Shown here piece by piece: positions 22,941 through 36,625 of a stretch of 64,000 nt of DNA. The position numbers and the translations under genes are program-made. Within the stretch, counting starts at the first letter, position 1, and each line of letters begins with the position of its first letter. Source of the stretch: Stenopsyche tienmushanensis. Taxonomy: Eukaryota > Arthropoda > Insecta > Trichoptera > Stenopsychidae. The stretch is from positions 186,001 to 250,000 of the forward strand of contig WACJ01000072.1 of assembly GCA_008973525.1 (NCBI GenBank), given 5' to 3'. A model generated the notes under the pieces. That model saw nothing but the letters and a program-made list of their open reading frames with translations, had not been told where the DNA came from and did not search any database.

Positions 22941-25900
22941 TCGGCGATTTCAAAACGATATAGAAGGCAACGGAAGACAATGCTATTAACGATGCAAAGT
23001 GAAGTTCTTTATATGCCTCTCCTCAAGGCCGTCTATTTGGTGTTCTTCTTGTCCTTGTTTTGTTCTTAAAGCTTCTTGGCTCCGAATCGTTAGGGTTTAT
23101 CATGCTCCATGTTGTTGGGTAGGGTCTACTATGTAAGAGATAGCGAATGAAAAGCAGTAATATTTATTTATTTTAAATTCCGTATCCATAAATGTGCAAA
23201 ATTGCCCCGGCGCCCGATGCTATATTGAGCATATATATATGCCTAGATTATTTAACTAAACCCTATTTGGCACGTTGATAAAATCCCAATTGTCATCCCT
23301 GGACAAATTGAATAAAGGCTTAATGCCATCGGTCATTTATAGATATGGATACTTTGCGTCACTGCTGACCATTACGGCGCTTCACTCTAACAATGCCTCA
23401 CGAGGCAAACGGCCATCACCCAAATAAATCTTGTATTCTAACACTTGTCACATATCATCTTATGAATAAGATGTAAAAATAGCGACATGTCAGGGTCGCT
23501 GCGAGGATAAAGGATCGCATTATTAGCCGTGTTTCGGAGGTGTAAATTTTCAATGTTGTAATGCAAAAAAATGGAGAAAATCTGGGATTATAAATTTGAC
23601 GTCATTCGCAAACAGGATCAGCTAGCCAAACAAACTAAGAATTCAAGCTCCAGCATATTTCATCAGGGCGCACTTCAGCTGACGCGGCGCAACTCTGTGA
23701 AGTGGAAAGTTAAATGTAAAGGGTCACATGAAGCATATACACGCGCGTGCTAAAGCCATCCCGGATTTTAATTCAACCCTCGACCTCCATGGAATACATT
23801 CGGCCGCCGAAGAGTGCTCGTTACCGTAACAAAAGAAGGTGTTATCGGGCATCCAGCAGCCGGGCGCACCCAACAAAGGCTAAAGCGACCGGCTGCGATT
23901 AAGAGGATAATGAGTAATCTGCAAAAACAAAGAATACGGCCATTCGCCGAAAATATTCCGAAGCTTTCATCCATGAAAAGCTTCCGATTGTGACGAGCTT
24001 TCGCTGTATTCACCGTCCGCGAATCCGAAAGAGCAAATCCTCCCTTTCACGGCGACAATGGCAAAGTTTATCAAATGGCAATCGTGACGCAGACCTTTCG
24101 ACCGCGGCGTGTCACAAGCCGCTTTTTTTGTCCACGACCCGAAACATTGTATTGGAGTAAAACAATCTTCCATTGCGACAGAGTCTTCATTAACGTTGCC
24201 AAATTGCGGAGAGCGATTTTCCACGAACAAAAAGAAAAAAAAGGGCGCATTTACAGAGCACCTTTTAAAGGCGCACAATTGAACGGATCGGAGCTTTCGT
24301 TTAATTCAATGCGCTGAAAGCACTTGAGCGTGCCGATTCAGGCTCTTGCACCTGAATATGCAGCAAAATAGCCGTTGAGGAATAATAATATAAGTGGCTT
24401 TTAATGCAGACTATAACTTAAAAGTGGATGGCAATAAAAGTTTTGCGCGATAAATTGAAATTTATGAGGAAAACGCCGATTAATCACGATGATGGAAAAA
24501 AGTAGTTAAGATACGCAATTTTGTACTTAAGTATAAAATCATCTCAATCAAATATTCTGTTGAAAACAGTAGGGATGATATCATGTCCGATGGTTACAGA
24601 ATCAAAGCTAAAATTGGTAATATTATGTCTTTCGCTTCTAACATGTATTATTTGCAATGAAGAACATTCAATGAGTATATATTTGATATAGATTATAATA
24701 CTGCATTTGCATATTAATCGACGCCAAAGCAAAATAAATAGATTTCCATGGGGTTGAGATTGAACCATTATCACGTGAAAATCTTAGAAATAACTCCCTT
24801 TATTAATATTTTATGAATACGAGACCCACTTTTGCTTGCCTAATGAATTTTTGATAAATAAGTAATTAATTTTTTAGCTTGCACACACACAATTTAACCC
24901 TTTGAACTCCAATGTCGAGGTGGCTTCGACATTTTATTACTCCAGCCTCGATTACAATTATTTAGAGCCATTTTGATGTTTTTATTTTTTGAAACATCGG
25001 AGCAACTGTTCTAGGATAGATAAATTTCTCATTTTACTACAAACCACCCATTTATTCAATCTTTTCAATCATTTGCAACAGATGATTCCAGATTGCATTA
25101 AAAATATGATTAAAATTTATCGGGTATAGTATATTGCCAAGGCGAAATTTCTTGTTTATGACACCATACAGGCGTTAATAAAGAGTTGCATTATGCAATT
25201 TGAGTGTGCATTTTATTGGCTTCATGCAACATTAGCATTACACAAATGCATGAAGTTATTATGCTGTATTCGGAAGTTCGCGTGCAAAAATGTTGCTGAT
25301 TTCACATCGGCATCAGTACCAAAAATCAAATTGGAAAGTGCGAACATCTCGCTTGATTGTCGATCATATACCTATATGACGCAATGGGAGTCGTTTTGCG
25401 CAAAAAATGTGTTAATTAAAACGCTCGGGGTTTCAAGTGGGGCAATAGTCGGTCGCGAGTGGCTATGGAGGGGTCGCCTGGAGTCAAGGATGAAAATCAA
25501 AAACGAAAACACGTCATCCTGCAAACGGAAAGGTGAGGGTGCAGCGAGTGCAGCCGCACTTGACGTCGGAAGCCTTCTGCACCACATCGCGATCGAATCT
25601 ACGCCTAAAAGAGCCGCAATGCGCATAATGTTGGACAGGAGGCAGGTGGAAACGACCAAGAACAACACACGACGTCCACTCGCATGCAGAAATTAAAACC
25701 ACCAGAACGAACGCCTTCCAAAAAGCATCGATCGCCGGCAAAGCAAAGAATCGATCTGTTGTTGTGCTGAGCGTTTATTTGGCTCGTGTTTGTATAGAGG
25801 AAAATAAATATTGCACGAGGCCGGTCTTCGTCAACGGCACAAAAAATACAACCTACTTCCCCATATTTGACGTGCTAAATTACTTCCAAAACGCGCACAC

Positions 25901-27850
25901 ACGCCGACTTCTCTTCTCTGTGTGACAGCGTATCGTGCCTTCAAAAATGAGCCACACTTCGTTCATGAATAATTCCTAATAAAATCCATATTTGAACGGA
26001 TTGGACGCATCCTGGGAAAAAAATAAGCGGTCCCGAATGAAATGACTGCCACATTTGAGCGCATGCCAAATATGTAGGCTTCAGAGCATCGGATTCGTAT
26101 TAGATGTATGCAAATAGAATAGCGGAACATGTTGCCAATCACCAATGGGCAACCATAGGACAAGGACCTCCTTCAATGTCCATTCGCGGTTTTAAGTCGA
26201 ACTATCAGTTTCAAGCACTCGCCACTGTTTGCATTCGATATTCTAGACACTAAACCCAAATTGGACTTCGAAGACACTCAATATATTTATATCATCGTAC
26301 CTTTCACAAAACACGATAATTACTTAAATAAATAAACGAAACTTTCTTTGTTATATGGCAAACTTCAATGAACTCAAAATATGTTCGCGAAGTTAAAAAT
26401 TTAGTACAGGGTGGTATTTTTTAGCAACTGCCATCACTTTCTCATTCTAGCAAAGATCACATTTTCACCATGACATAGTCGGGCGGAAAGCCAAGTTTTT
26501 TTCTTGGGGAGCGTAATCTTAACGTTTTACGTTAAAGCAAGAAGGGATCGATATTTACATATTCAATGGACACGAGCATGGCGAATACTGAAATTCAAAT
26601 ATTATATGCAAGTGCATTTATATCAAATGTAGCATTAATTACAACAAAGAATCTTTCGTTATTGGATTTCCAATTTGAACAAGTATCTCGAACCTATTTT
26701 ACCCCTATTATTTCATGGATTTCAAAAAGTAAATACTGAGGCAATCAATAAAATCGCGCAGGTTCGCCCACTAGTTATTTGTTTGACAATAATTATTAAA
26801 ATACCATTTAAAAATGATGATACTTTCACTACTCACTCATAGATTTTCTTCTTAGAATTCCTATTAAAATGATTGCATCCTAACAAAGCCCTATGTGGAA
26901 GACAAATTGGAGACCAACTGAAAAATAATTTTCCCAAAAAATATATTCTAATGGAGGTTGATATAATAATATTAACACTTTGGATGCGGGGTTGGCCATG
27001 CATTGAACATCATTTATATACACGAAAACCTTAAAACTTTAGGTTTGTTAAATAAATAAGATTTTAAGTCAAAATTTTAGCCATATCAATTAATAACAAT
27101 AAAAAGTTTTTGAAAATGCAGTTCCGAAAAAATCTCGGTTATAGTAACTGCTGTTTTCGGGCTGTGCGAGCTGCTTTTGTCTCAGAAATACTCTATCGGT
27201 TCTGCCTCACTACCCACGCCCCATCGATGTTTTCGGCAAAGATTTTGCAGTAAGTGCAAACAGTTATATCAAAAGCTGCCAACATGGAGTTGTAGCTTTC
27301 ATTAAATGCCCCATAAGCAATATTAGCTGAGATTTCAATGATTTTTAGATCAAAATGCAAGTACTCTGGGGCTAACCGCCAATCCGTCGCGATAAAACTT
27401 TCCAGACAACCAGCCCAAATAATTTTTCATTGGTAGAAGAGATGCTGGTTTTCTTCTCGCCAAGAAATAAAGTAGAATCTTCAAGTTTTGGTTTCGTTTT
27501 AGAGCGATAGCTATCACTTGTAGCCCCCATGTCGGCCCCAGTCAGGCAAATCCCGTGATTTAGCTCTTTTTAGTTGAACAAATATGAAAATAAGTAGCCA
27601 TAATTTTTTTTTCATATTTTTAACACTACTTATGTGTCTTCAATTACTTAACCCCATCAGACTGAAAATCGTGAGAGAGAGACGGGTGTCTTGCGTTTCA
27701 TCATACACTCGTGCATTGATGGCAAAGTCGTGCCGTAAAGGTACCCCTACACATTCTCAATATGTTTTTATTTTTTTTTATATAAAAACTCCTAAATGTT
27801 CATACTCGTCATAAAATTTAGTTATAATTAACTGAAATCGCTATCGTCGT
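22941..27850. other. Long stretch without a recognised gene
   Basis: Contains several GC-balanced islands (about 23,760-24,300 and 25,440-25,740) with overlapping open frames on both strands, the longest 167 codons at 25,193-25,696. None has a recognisable domain, and open frames on opposite strands cover the same bases, as expected from composition rather than coding. Homeodomain-type cores are common in the AT-rich parts. Confidence 0.35.
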
Positions 27851-27852
27851 AC

Positions 27853-28090
27853 AAGCTATTAAGCTCTTTCAACAAAAATAAGACGACTTTCGTTTGTGTT
27901 GTCTTGGGAACAGGCGTTTGTTTTGATAATTCAGATATACGCATCATTCTAATCGTTCACCATTTTTTTAATTCCCCCTTGACTGTCCTGGAGTGGCGTC
28001 ATTATCCAACTATAACTACTCCTTTGCAAAATCTACTCATTCAGAAGTAAAATGGCAGGCTTGCACGGTAACCTTGTCCTTTTATTGTCC
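27853..28090 (+). repeat. Family G: dispersed repeat, copy 1
   Basis: Matches the reverse complement of 52,700-52,915 over its whole length. Shared landmarks in order are CTCTTTCAACAAA, AGACGACTTTCG, CAGGCGTTTGTTTTGA, CCTCTTGACTGT-like sequence, CTGGAGTxGCGTCATTA, CAAAATCTACTC and CCTTGTCCTTTTATT. No coding, terminal repeats or target duplications were found; parent element unknown. Confidence 0.65.
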
Positions 28091-29655
28091 TAACAAATTT
28101 ATAGATTTGACCATGATTTGACGGAAGATCTCCTTCCGGCTGTGCTTTTATACCACGACGTGAACAAAAACATCAAAATATATAATTAACGCACTTGAAT
28201 GAATTTGATTACCGTAAATTTTTGCAAGCAGGGTATTTTAGAGATCAAGATGTCCACTCAAATAAAGCAGATTGCATGAATGATATACTGATTTGAAGAG
28301 AAAAAAAATAGAAGACAGAAAACGCTTGGTTTATTTTCGTGCTTGGAATAATGGCCGTGGTATATTTACTGGGGTGTCAGGTTTCGACGTCTACGACTTC
28401 TTGCAAGGGAGCGCGTTGAGCCACACTTAACTTTTTTCGTATCGTCGACCGCTTCGAAAGATTTGTGTATGGCTATTCTCTAGTGGTGTTCCGTATTGTT
28501 TTCGTCGTGCATTTTTTGTGCCACCCTCTTCCGGCGATTTCTTCCCTTTTCAGCCATTCGTAAAGTTGGCAGCGGAATTGCTCCCGAATGGCGCGCCCGA
28601 AGGCTTTTTAATTTATTATCGGACATTATTTCCTGGTCACTTTATCGCGCCGAATTGCCGTCTTGGGGTCCGTTTTGTCCTCGCCGTGTACGACAAGGTT
28701 GAAAATGTCTCATTCGTGCTATCGCGAGGTGTCGACTTTATAAATCGCCCTTTTAAACTATTTTAAATTGAGTCTGCCTGGGCTTTGAGACCGGGTCACG
28801 TTGTCTGCGATTTCTAATGAATGGATGTCGGTTTTGAAAGAAAAATAATTGGAAGGACGGTGTTCGCATCCGTCACCCGGAGGCACTCTCATTAACCAAG
28901 GTACCGGGTGCAGTCGAGCCAGTGCCTGAAACTGATACAGCACAATATCTGCGGTTTACGTGTCGGAGGTATAGGATTTTCACTGAGTTAACATCACAGT
29001 TGTTTGATTCCCTCGTTAGTGAAAACTTTGCTTTGTAAAAGGGTCGTCTATTTCCTCGACTCTCAATAGGATGTTGCAACTCTTTGATTGCAGGTACAAT
29101 ACAAAAGCGTCGCCAGCTATAACTCTCATCCAGCCTGTAGCTTCAGATTTATGAGCCATTTACATACAATTAAAAATTGTCATATGCTAAAGTACGATTT
29201 TAATATAACGTATACATATGTGTATTGAATATGAATTTTCCTAGAACCACTTGATTAAATCCGTAGGGATCTCAATATCCCGAAGCGAAAACTAAATTAT
29301 GAATCAATTTTACATCCACTTAAATAACGATTGTTCAGAATATATATATGGATTTTCAGAATTAAATATATATTTAACGCAACCGATTTTATTACTGGTT
29401 TAATATTGACGTATAAAATCTGCACATAGCGAAAGACATTGCTTAAGTCGACATTGAAAACTTCATCGTTGTTAATGTCCTCTCTGTCAAATAACAATTT
29501 TGCGGCAGTATTTGCGGGAGTATTTGTAACCCGGGCTGTTTGCTTTCGTGGTGATTTCTCAATTCTCGTCAAGACCCTTTGAGGTTGAAACCCCATTAAG
29601 AAACGATTTAAGGTAGCGATGCCCAAATATGTTGTCTTGTTCTCAAAACGAAGAT
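28091..29655. other. Stretch without a recognised gene
   Basis: GC-balanced block at about 28,490-28,950 with overlapping open frames on both strands, none recognisable. A TTTGATTGCAG|GTACAA string near 29,080-29,096 resembles joined acceptor and donor sites but is weak. A minus frame of 157 codons at 29,297-29,770 overlaps the family A repeat and is probably spurious. Confidence 0.35.
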
Positions 29656-29659
29656 AAAT

Positions 29660-30110
29660 ACAATAAAACTTCGTCCAGCTATCGATAAGAATTGCGCGAG
29701 TAACATAAGCATAGTCTAATATATAAAAACCAATATTTGTTTGTCTGTATTTAATACGCTTACTTATCATTCATTCGATTGCGATAAAACTTTGTAAATT
29801 CATTGTTTAAACTTTCGGGAATAACATAGACATAGTAAAAATATTGTATGGATGCACCATGTTGGCGCATATTGGTCTGGCGAAATGAAGTTTGGGCTGC
29901 GGGGACGGGGAGAGAAAGAATGCGCGCGCAATATGGAGGTTAAGTCGATCTTCGAGAGAGACGAAAGCGAGTGTGCATATGCTTTTGAATCCCAGCTCTT
30001 CGGCTCGCACTACACGTGACCTGAAGCAATAAACCACGTTTTCAAATAATTATTAAGCGCTTATGGCATTGCAACACAGGCCGGAGGACTACGGTCACTT
30101 TAATATCTAT
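29660..30110 (+). mobile_element. Family A: Helitron-like repeat, copy 2
   Basis: Carries the end of a first block (AAAACTTCGTCCAGCTAT ... AGAATTGCGCGAGTAACATA), then TCTAATATATAAAAACCAAT at 29,715 and the second block. The same body as copy 1 follows: ATGTTGGCGCATATTGGTCT, AGAAAGAATGCGCGCGCAAT, CTTTTGAATCCCAGCTCTTC and finally GGCCGGAGGACTACGGTCAC. About 90% alike to copy 1 by eye over the body, with a short indel near 30,035. Non-coding. Confidence 0.6.
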
Positions 30111-32129
30111 TCCATTTCCAACTCCATATCAGCAATTAATCATAAATAGTAGCCAGATAATAGCGTGTATTAACGGCCAGATCCCACCAGGCAATTTGTT
30201 GTTTGTTGTTTATAACAATATTACTTTGGGGAATCAAAATCGTTTAATCAAATCGATCTCTCTTTTAATTAAATTGTGGATTAATGAGCTCAATTAAAAA
30301 AATATGGAGTACAGGTTGCGCTGAAATTGTTGAATGGGCCTAAGATCGTTGCGGACATTTCAGGCGAAGGTATGTGCTGAAAAGCAGCCTTCCAACGACA
30401 GCGATTTATGAAGGCGGAATTCCACGGAAATATTCATGATCGCAGAGTTTAACTGACAGAAATGGATGAGCAGGTAGACCTTAACATTGTCTATGGCGGG
30501 GGAAAAGGAAGAAGCCGACACGAAAATATTTCATATATTCCAGGTAATATTTTTGTCGAGGGCGCTTTCCCGTTTGAACGGTGTTAATGATGGAACAATT
30601 GCGCTCCGATGCTGGAAATTTAAAGAGGAAAATTAAAACGTTTCAATGGAAAAAATAAGCCGTTCACCGTTTTAATTACGGCAGAACGAGTGAATAATTC
30701 ACAATAAGCACTCGACGAGCTTTCCAAAGCTTTGAGCTTTCGAGTTTGATATACTTTCGGCGCAGAATCACAACTCGAAATATTTTCAAATTAAAAAGAC
30801 GAATTGTTTTCTCGGCTCGTTGCTTTTCCGGACACACAGGATCAAACGGCCTAAAATATTTTCCAGTTAGGCGGACCGCAGAAGATTAAAAAAAAGTCGA
30901 CGTTTCGTCCAATCCGGAGGACTTATTTATGTTTTTTCCTGCATCTTCGTTAAGTGTTTAACCGACCATTTCACAACGGAATAAAACCCTCAGTCCACAA
31001 CGAAACGTAAATACACTCAGATAAGGTGAATTTGTGTCGGCCCGAAGCTCGATATTTGCCAAGAAAAAGTGAAAGCTCGAGCATTCTGATAAAAGCGAAA
31101 AAGTTTGCCTTTTTTTCCTCGGCATCTCCCACTATATACCTTTTCATTCCGCCCTTTTTATGCGTACTGATTGTGCCATTCACAACATGAGGAAGAAAGT
31201 TGAAAAGGCTCCTATGCGAGTGTAGGAATTTATTATGAGTCCTAATAAAGAAACCCCCCCTCCCACGAAATAAATTTGCGAAAATAATGTAAAAGCGTAT
31301 GTTTCATGCGATAAATACACATATAAAAAAATTAAGTGCGTCGCGAGGAAATATCATACTTTCGAAGTTTACAAAAGAAGAGTAAAAACGTCGTCGAGTG
31401 GATTCTTAAGAAAACTGCTGATGTGGAAATGATAACGGAAAACTCTTTATAAAAAACTTTTAATAACCCCCGGCAATCTTTGCGTAACACTGCAATTAAA
31501 ATTCTACCCCATTTTTTTAAAATCTATTACGCCCCCCGACGTCAACAAAAAAATAGATCTTAAATCATCAGTCCGTCGCAGATGGATCGTTAAGGAAGAT
31601 GTGATGCCATAAAAATAAATATTTCCAGGCATACAAAAGAATTCGGAATAGCATTAAGCAGACGCCTTTTAAGACCTTAAAAGCGCAACTTTTCATGCCT
31701 TAAAAATAAAGGCAAATATTCGCTTTAATTTTATTTATTGCACAGGATTATCCAAACAAAGGATCGAAAAATTCGAGGGACACCGTAGATAAAATTAAAA
31801 ATTACAATTTAATTTTGGACAGATCGCCCAAAGCTTTCAACATGTTCTCTTGTCAAAACAAAAACAGACTTATGGAAGAAGTGTAACGTTATAAAGCTGG
31901 CAATAAAAGCTTGATTGCTTGATGAAAAAAAATTGAAATTGTAAACTCAAGCACTGTCAAAGGCAAACAAACGTTTGCCTGTTACAAAGGCAAAATTAGA
32001 AATGATTGCAAAGAAAACGAGCATTATCACTATCATGATTTAACAGGCGATTTTATCTTATCTATCTTCTCCAATTCCAATTCATAAAATATGGTTTTAA
32101 ACTGGCAATTTTATGACTAATTATGATCG
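30111..32129. other. Stretch without a recognised gene
   Basis: AT-rich to balanced DNA. A 70-codon minus frame at 30,971-31,183 shows nothing recognisable. A CATATATTCCAG|GTAATA string near 30,533-30,548 is a weak joined splice motif. Confidence 0.4.
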
Positions 32130-32482
32130 AAGACTCGGGGAGAATCTGTCGTGTCAATTTCTTCTACTGTGTCAATAACTACTATTGTTATGTATTTGAA
32201 TTTATCAACGAACAAAACACTTCAAAGCGGCTCAATTTTAGCCACATTCTGACACCCACTTGTTCACCATCTTCCCTATTTCGATTCAAGCGGTCCATTT
32301 CCGAAAAAATCAGCGTTTGACCATATGGACTCGGATAGACTCAATGCGCGAACACGAACCCGACAGGAGGTTCGAAATATCGAATACGGGTAAAAAATTA
32401 ACTCCAATTTTGCCTTGTTAAAAAACCATATATGTATAAATATATAAAACTATTCGAATAATTGATTTTATGAATATTTGGG
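32130..32482. repeat. Family E: dispersed repeat, copy 1
   Basis: Matches 40,293-40,642 in the same orientation. Shared landmarks in order: GACTCGGG, GTGTCAATTTCTTCTACT, ATTGTTATGTATTTG, AAAACACTTC, CAGCGTTTG-like, ACACGA-CCCGAC/CCCAAT, then ATTCGAATAATTGATTTTA and GAATATTTGGG. The copies differ by several indels of tens of bases. Non-coding, no termini recognised. Confidence 0.6.
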
Positions 32483-35400
32483 TGTGACGCTAAAATATGT
32501 ATACAATATGATTTAGCGCGAACCGATATGAACGAATACGTATGAATATTCAAAATTTGAAATTAACCGGGGCATATTCTACAATATTTGCTCAAGGACC
32601 ACCTGAAGCTATAAGCCTAAGATAGCACCCCCAACTTTAGTGGCTCGAGGATTAAACGCGTAGATTTGTTTAGTTGGACCAACAAACAAACTTCCAAAAT
32701 TATATCATAGATAAGAATATAATTCAAATCTGCCGAATAGAGGTCGTCTTAATATAGTATGAGGAAGCGTTTAGACATTTAACTTCAACATGGCTTCACT
32801 GCGTTATTAAAAAACAACCCTGAATAATCTGATAATTATGCGCATTTAACCCTCTTAGTGAAAACAATATATCGTTGATAGGAACAATTGCTGTTAGACG
32901 ATCTTGCCAAAATTGTGAACCATCAATTGTATTGCGAATGATGAAGTATTACGTTGAAGTTTAAAGTTTTAGCAATAGACGACAAAGTCTGATCATTTCC
33001 CGATGCAGAAGGATGGGCCTAAAATTCTCCACCATGGAAGTCCTAAGTCCTGAACACGTGATTTGCAGCAAAAAAATTAAACATATTTTTACTTTGTATA
33101 ATATTGTGTATAGCTTAGACTACAAATAAGAATAAATATTGGAAAATAAAAAAATAGTGAGCGATCGAAAAAAATGTTGACGTGTTTTTACCAAGATTTT
33201 TTGCAGTTTTTCGTTCATTAAATAAACATTTTTAAATATTTTTGGATAATTGTAGTCTGTATGATAACGACGTTTATTATACACATGCCTGCCAAATTTC
33301 ATAAAGAAAGCTCATCTAGGACGCGTGGGAGCACTTCCATGAACTTAGAAAAAGTAGTTTCGAGAAAAACGCGTTTAAAGTTTCTCCTCCCAGCTTTGCG
33401 AAAAAAGGGATCAATTTCGTAGTGGATTATTCTATATTATCGAATCAATTACAATTGACCGCATATTGGAATTGCAATATTGCGATAAAAACATTCTGGA
33501 TTTAAGTGGACATAAGACATTAAATAGTTGTGAAAGAAAATACATTTGATATTTTTGCGCAATTTTCAATAAATTCCGGGATATCATCGAAAGCTGGAGT
33601 GGGTTCTAATAAATGTCAAAACAGGGAACGCATTTAATACTAATCTTTTTTATTGATCGTAAACGAAGAAAAGTTATATCGCATAAAAATATAACGACTC
33701 CAATAAAACCCATTTATTTCTTGCATTTTCTGTTGGGGAGCTTTATGGAGACTGCTAATGATAATATACAAGCATACCTACGAAATGGTGATATATTTTT
33801 AGGACCGATGCGGAAAACCAAAGATAGTTGTTATGAATGGGTTTTAAGAAATATGGTGAAGTGATCAACCTTCCATGTCGTCCACGAGCTTTCTACCATC
33901 CCTGCAATAGACGATGGCGGCGCAAGCTCTGCGCAACGTCTCTCGGCACAATTCGGAGAACATGTCACCAGGGACGAAGCGGCAAGGAGGCCATGGCCAT
34001 CAGGACCACGCTCCAGCCACCTGCTGCTATGTGACGGAGAACCATGGTCTCGCCGATCATTCGACCGCATACAAAAACACATCACAAGTCGTCCACATCG
34101 TCCTGTCACATTTTACCACTTTCCAGCACGTAACATTTTGCTCCATCACACATTTTTCATTTTTTTCTTGGCCTTCATAATAATTCTATCGTCGATACGT
34201 ACGACATCACAACGACGCAATCGTCAAACACTAATCGATGCTAAATCTATTCGCATTCAGACAATGTACATCGTTTGATGCCTGACCGGCTCAAACAGTT
34301 AATTGCGAAAAAAAATCACTTTGAACCTATTCATTAAGAACGAAATATAATTAAAAAGAAAAAGTTAATAAAAAGAAGGTCGTTAATTCTGCGAAGAGGA
34401 GCTTCAAGCAATTGGGTACGTCGTTATATTCCTGAAAGTCTTAACAATCAACCGACTGCTCGAAGCGAATATATAGTACAAAAAAGGAGCGAAACGTCTC
34501 CGGCTTAAATTGGAAAAAAGATAAGAGCGAGCGCATTTTTTTATTATTAAAAAACTAAATTAAATTCAAAATATTACCGCCGACTATATTTTGAGCATAC
34601 ATTGATAAGGGTGTGTTATTTGCGGAGAGGAAATATCCCATCTTAATGGACATCGATCCTGTTTTTTGCGGACCATATAAAAGGAGTGTGAAAGCCAGCA
34701 CATGAGTTCACGTTTACTTATTTATCACAAAAAGAGTTTTAAAACGATGTGGAAACACAAAAAAATCACATCACACATGTCCCGCGCCAAATATAAACCA
34801 CACACCAGTGGTACTACAAAGAAATGTCGTTTAATTTAATATTAAATTTTCATCATTAATCGAATCAATATTGCATGGAATTACACCCTTATCTTAAATT
34901 TTAGGCAGTCATTCAGATTATCAATTTACTTTTATTTGTATAACAATATGGTTATATATTCATGACTCGTTTGTGGATTTCGTGTTATACATGAGACAAT
35001 CACTAATCATTTCTTAACATTTGTAAATCAAATTCGATAGTATATTAGCATTTTTACGATGCATTGATATGAATGATTTATATTCATCGTCTACTCATGT
35101 ATTTGTATATAAAAAGGAACGCAGAACGATCATAAATCGATAAGATAGCATTTTTAGAAGTAAATATAGCAAATTTTCAATTGGGAAGCTATTTTATTCT
35201 ACATTTGGTGTTAATATATTGAAGATATGCTATTGTGCATCATTATTGGCTGGAAGTTATATGATCAGGATAAAATGGTTTTACTTGATTGGATAGAGAC
35301 CGCCACTAAATGGGTCATTGGTTATTATAGGACTGCCGATTTATCTAATGCTTTATAACCGACAAAGCAATCCAAAAATTAATGCAATGCGGTAAAATTT

Positions 35401-36620
35401 AACGGCTGAAGTCTTCACGCAAGCCTTCTGCATTAGCGACACGTCGTCCGATGCAAAATTAAGACATAAATCTTGAGTTTGGCCACGATGCCGATGTAAT
35501 AAATCAGCAGGTTCAATGCCTCCGGAATTATGCCGAATCGGCGAAAAGCAGCTGATATATTGAATTGGGCCACGCGACGCTGAAAATCCGCTCAGGGGTT
35601 GGCGACACGCACGTGAAAATTACACTTGACTTAGGGCAAACGAAGCTTTCGAGACATACAAGTCGGCCTTTTTTGGAAGGCTCTGCGAATGTTTCCACGC
35701 TATTGTTGCCAATTTTTCGGCAGCATGCTTCTCTGCACCTTGCTCCGTCTGGCAAAATTGTTCAATTCATAAATCGGCGTCGCCGCGATAAGAATGCCGA
35801 GTGAAACCTCGCATATGTGAACATTTTTAAAGTCCACGATGTGATTCTCTAAGGATGTTTTTTTATATTTATATAAATACATATAACGACCTAATTGTTA
35901 AATGAGTCGCGAACATTTAAAGGGTTAAACTCAAATTATAATAGTAACAATCGCATCGATTCATTAGGCGATTGGAATATTATTATCAAACGAAAACTGA
36001 TTTTATTGGTCGATTAGAATGTTATCATTTAGGGCGCATCAAGTGGAAACCGCACACCGAATCAAAGAATTAATATTTGCAATAAACACATTAAATTTAA
36101 ATGCACATAATTTTTATTGTTGAAACAAATTTGAGCACGGTTCACATGGTTTTGTACTTTGGAAGTTGTGTCGCGGTAAAGTTGTGTTGCGAAAAGCTGG
36201 AGCGCGGAGGAGGTTGCGGAGGTGGTACTCGCGGCGCTGGAGGGCCGCGACTGAAAGTACGCTGGCGTAGCAGGACAGAGTGGCGGGGAATCGATCAGCT
36301 GAGCGCGATGTGCCTCCCTAACGACCCCGATCCCGTCCATCCGAACATCCGACTATCCGACTCCGGGATGTCAAATCTCTGTGCATCTCTAACATACCAA
36401 TATTGGAATTTAATATGACAAGACGGATGCGCTTCTTCCGCGGCGGAATGTACCCTACAAGACCCAGTATCTACCCTATCAAATATCTGAGAAGGGGATG
36501 CATTTGATTCGTTGGGTGCATCTAAAATTATTGCATCTCCAAACCATAGATCTGATGCAAAACAATAATGGGTCGGAATCATTAATGAATATGCACAGAT
36601 GTATACTAACATATGGGTTT
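32483..36620. other. Long stretch without a recognised gene
   Basis: Mostly AT-rich. Two GC-rich islands stand out. The first is 33,880-34,110, with open frames on both strands. The second is 36,180-36,370, with CGCGGAGGAGGTTGCGGAGG and several CpGs; a 92-codon ATG frame on minus (36,062-36,340) is Ser/Ala-rich in the middle, and a 105-codon frame on plus is Gly-rich. Neither island has a recognisable domain, splice signal or start context convincing enough to call a gene. Confidence 0.3.
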
Positions 36621-36625
36621 GTACA

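Noticed and set aside
25193..25741. Longest open frame (167 codons, plus) and a minus frame at 25,514-25,741 with a signal-peptide-like start
   Set aside because: Frames on opposite strands cover the same bases; no domain; the minus frame begins with TTG, and the nearby ATG is in another frame and soon meets a stop. No acceptor lies at a useful place.
22941..27850. Search for CRISPR-like or other regularly spaced arrays
   Set aside because: No regularly spaced direct repeats here or elsewhere in the window; the only tandem repeats are the 33-bp duplication, the duplicated IS630 motif, the paired Helitron-like blocks and short AT runs.
29078..29100. Second possible recursive splice motif TTTGATTGCAG|GTACAA (plus), and similar ones near 30,545 and 54,676
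   Set aside because: Short or interrupted pyrimidine tracts and weak donors (GTACAA, GTAATA, GTAAAG); expected by chance several times in AT-rich DNA.
33831..34180. Overlapping open frames on both strands
   Set aside because: No domain, no start context, mutually exclusive frames; composition effect of a GC-rich patch.
36062..36418. Overlapping 92- and 105-codon frames in a GC-rich island (possible exon or promoter)
   Set aside because: Gly/Ala/Ser-rich translations follow from GC-rich composition; no splice sites or core promoter convincingly placed. Kept only as a note in the stretch annotation.
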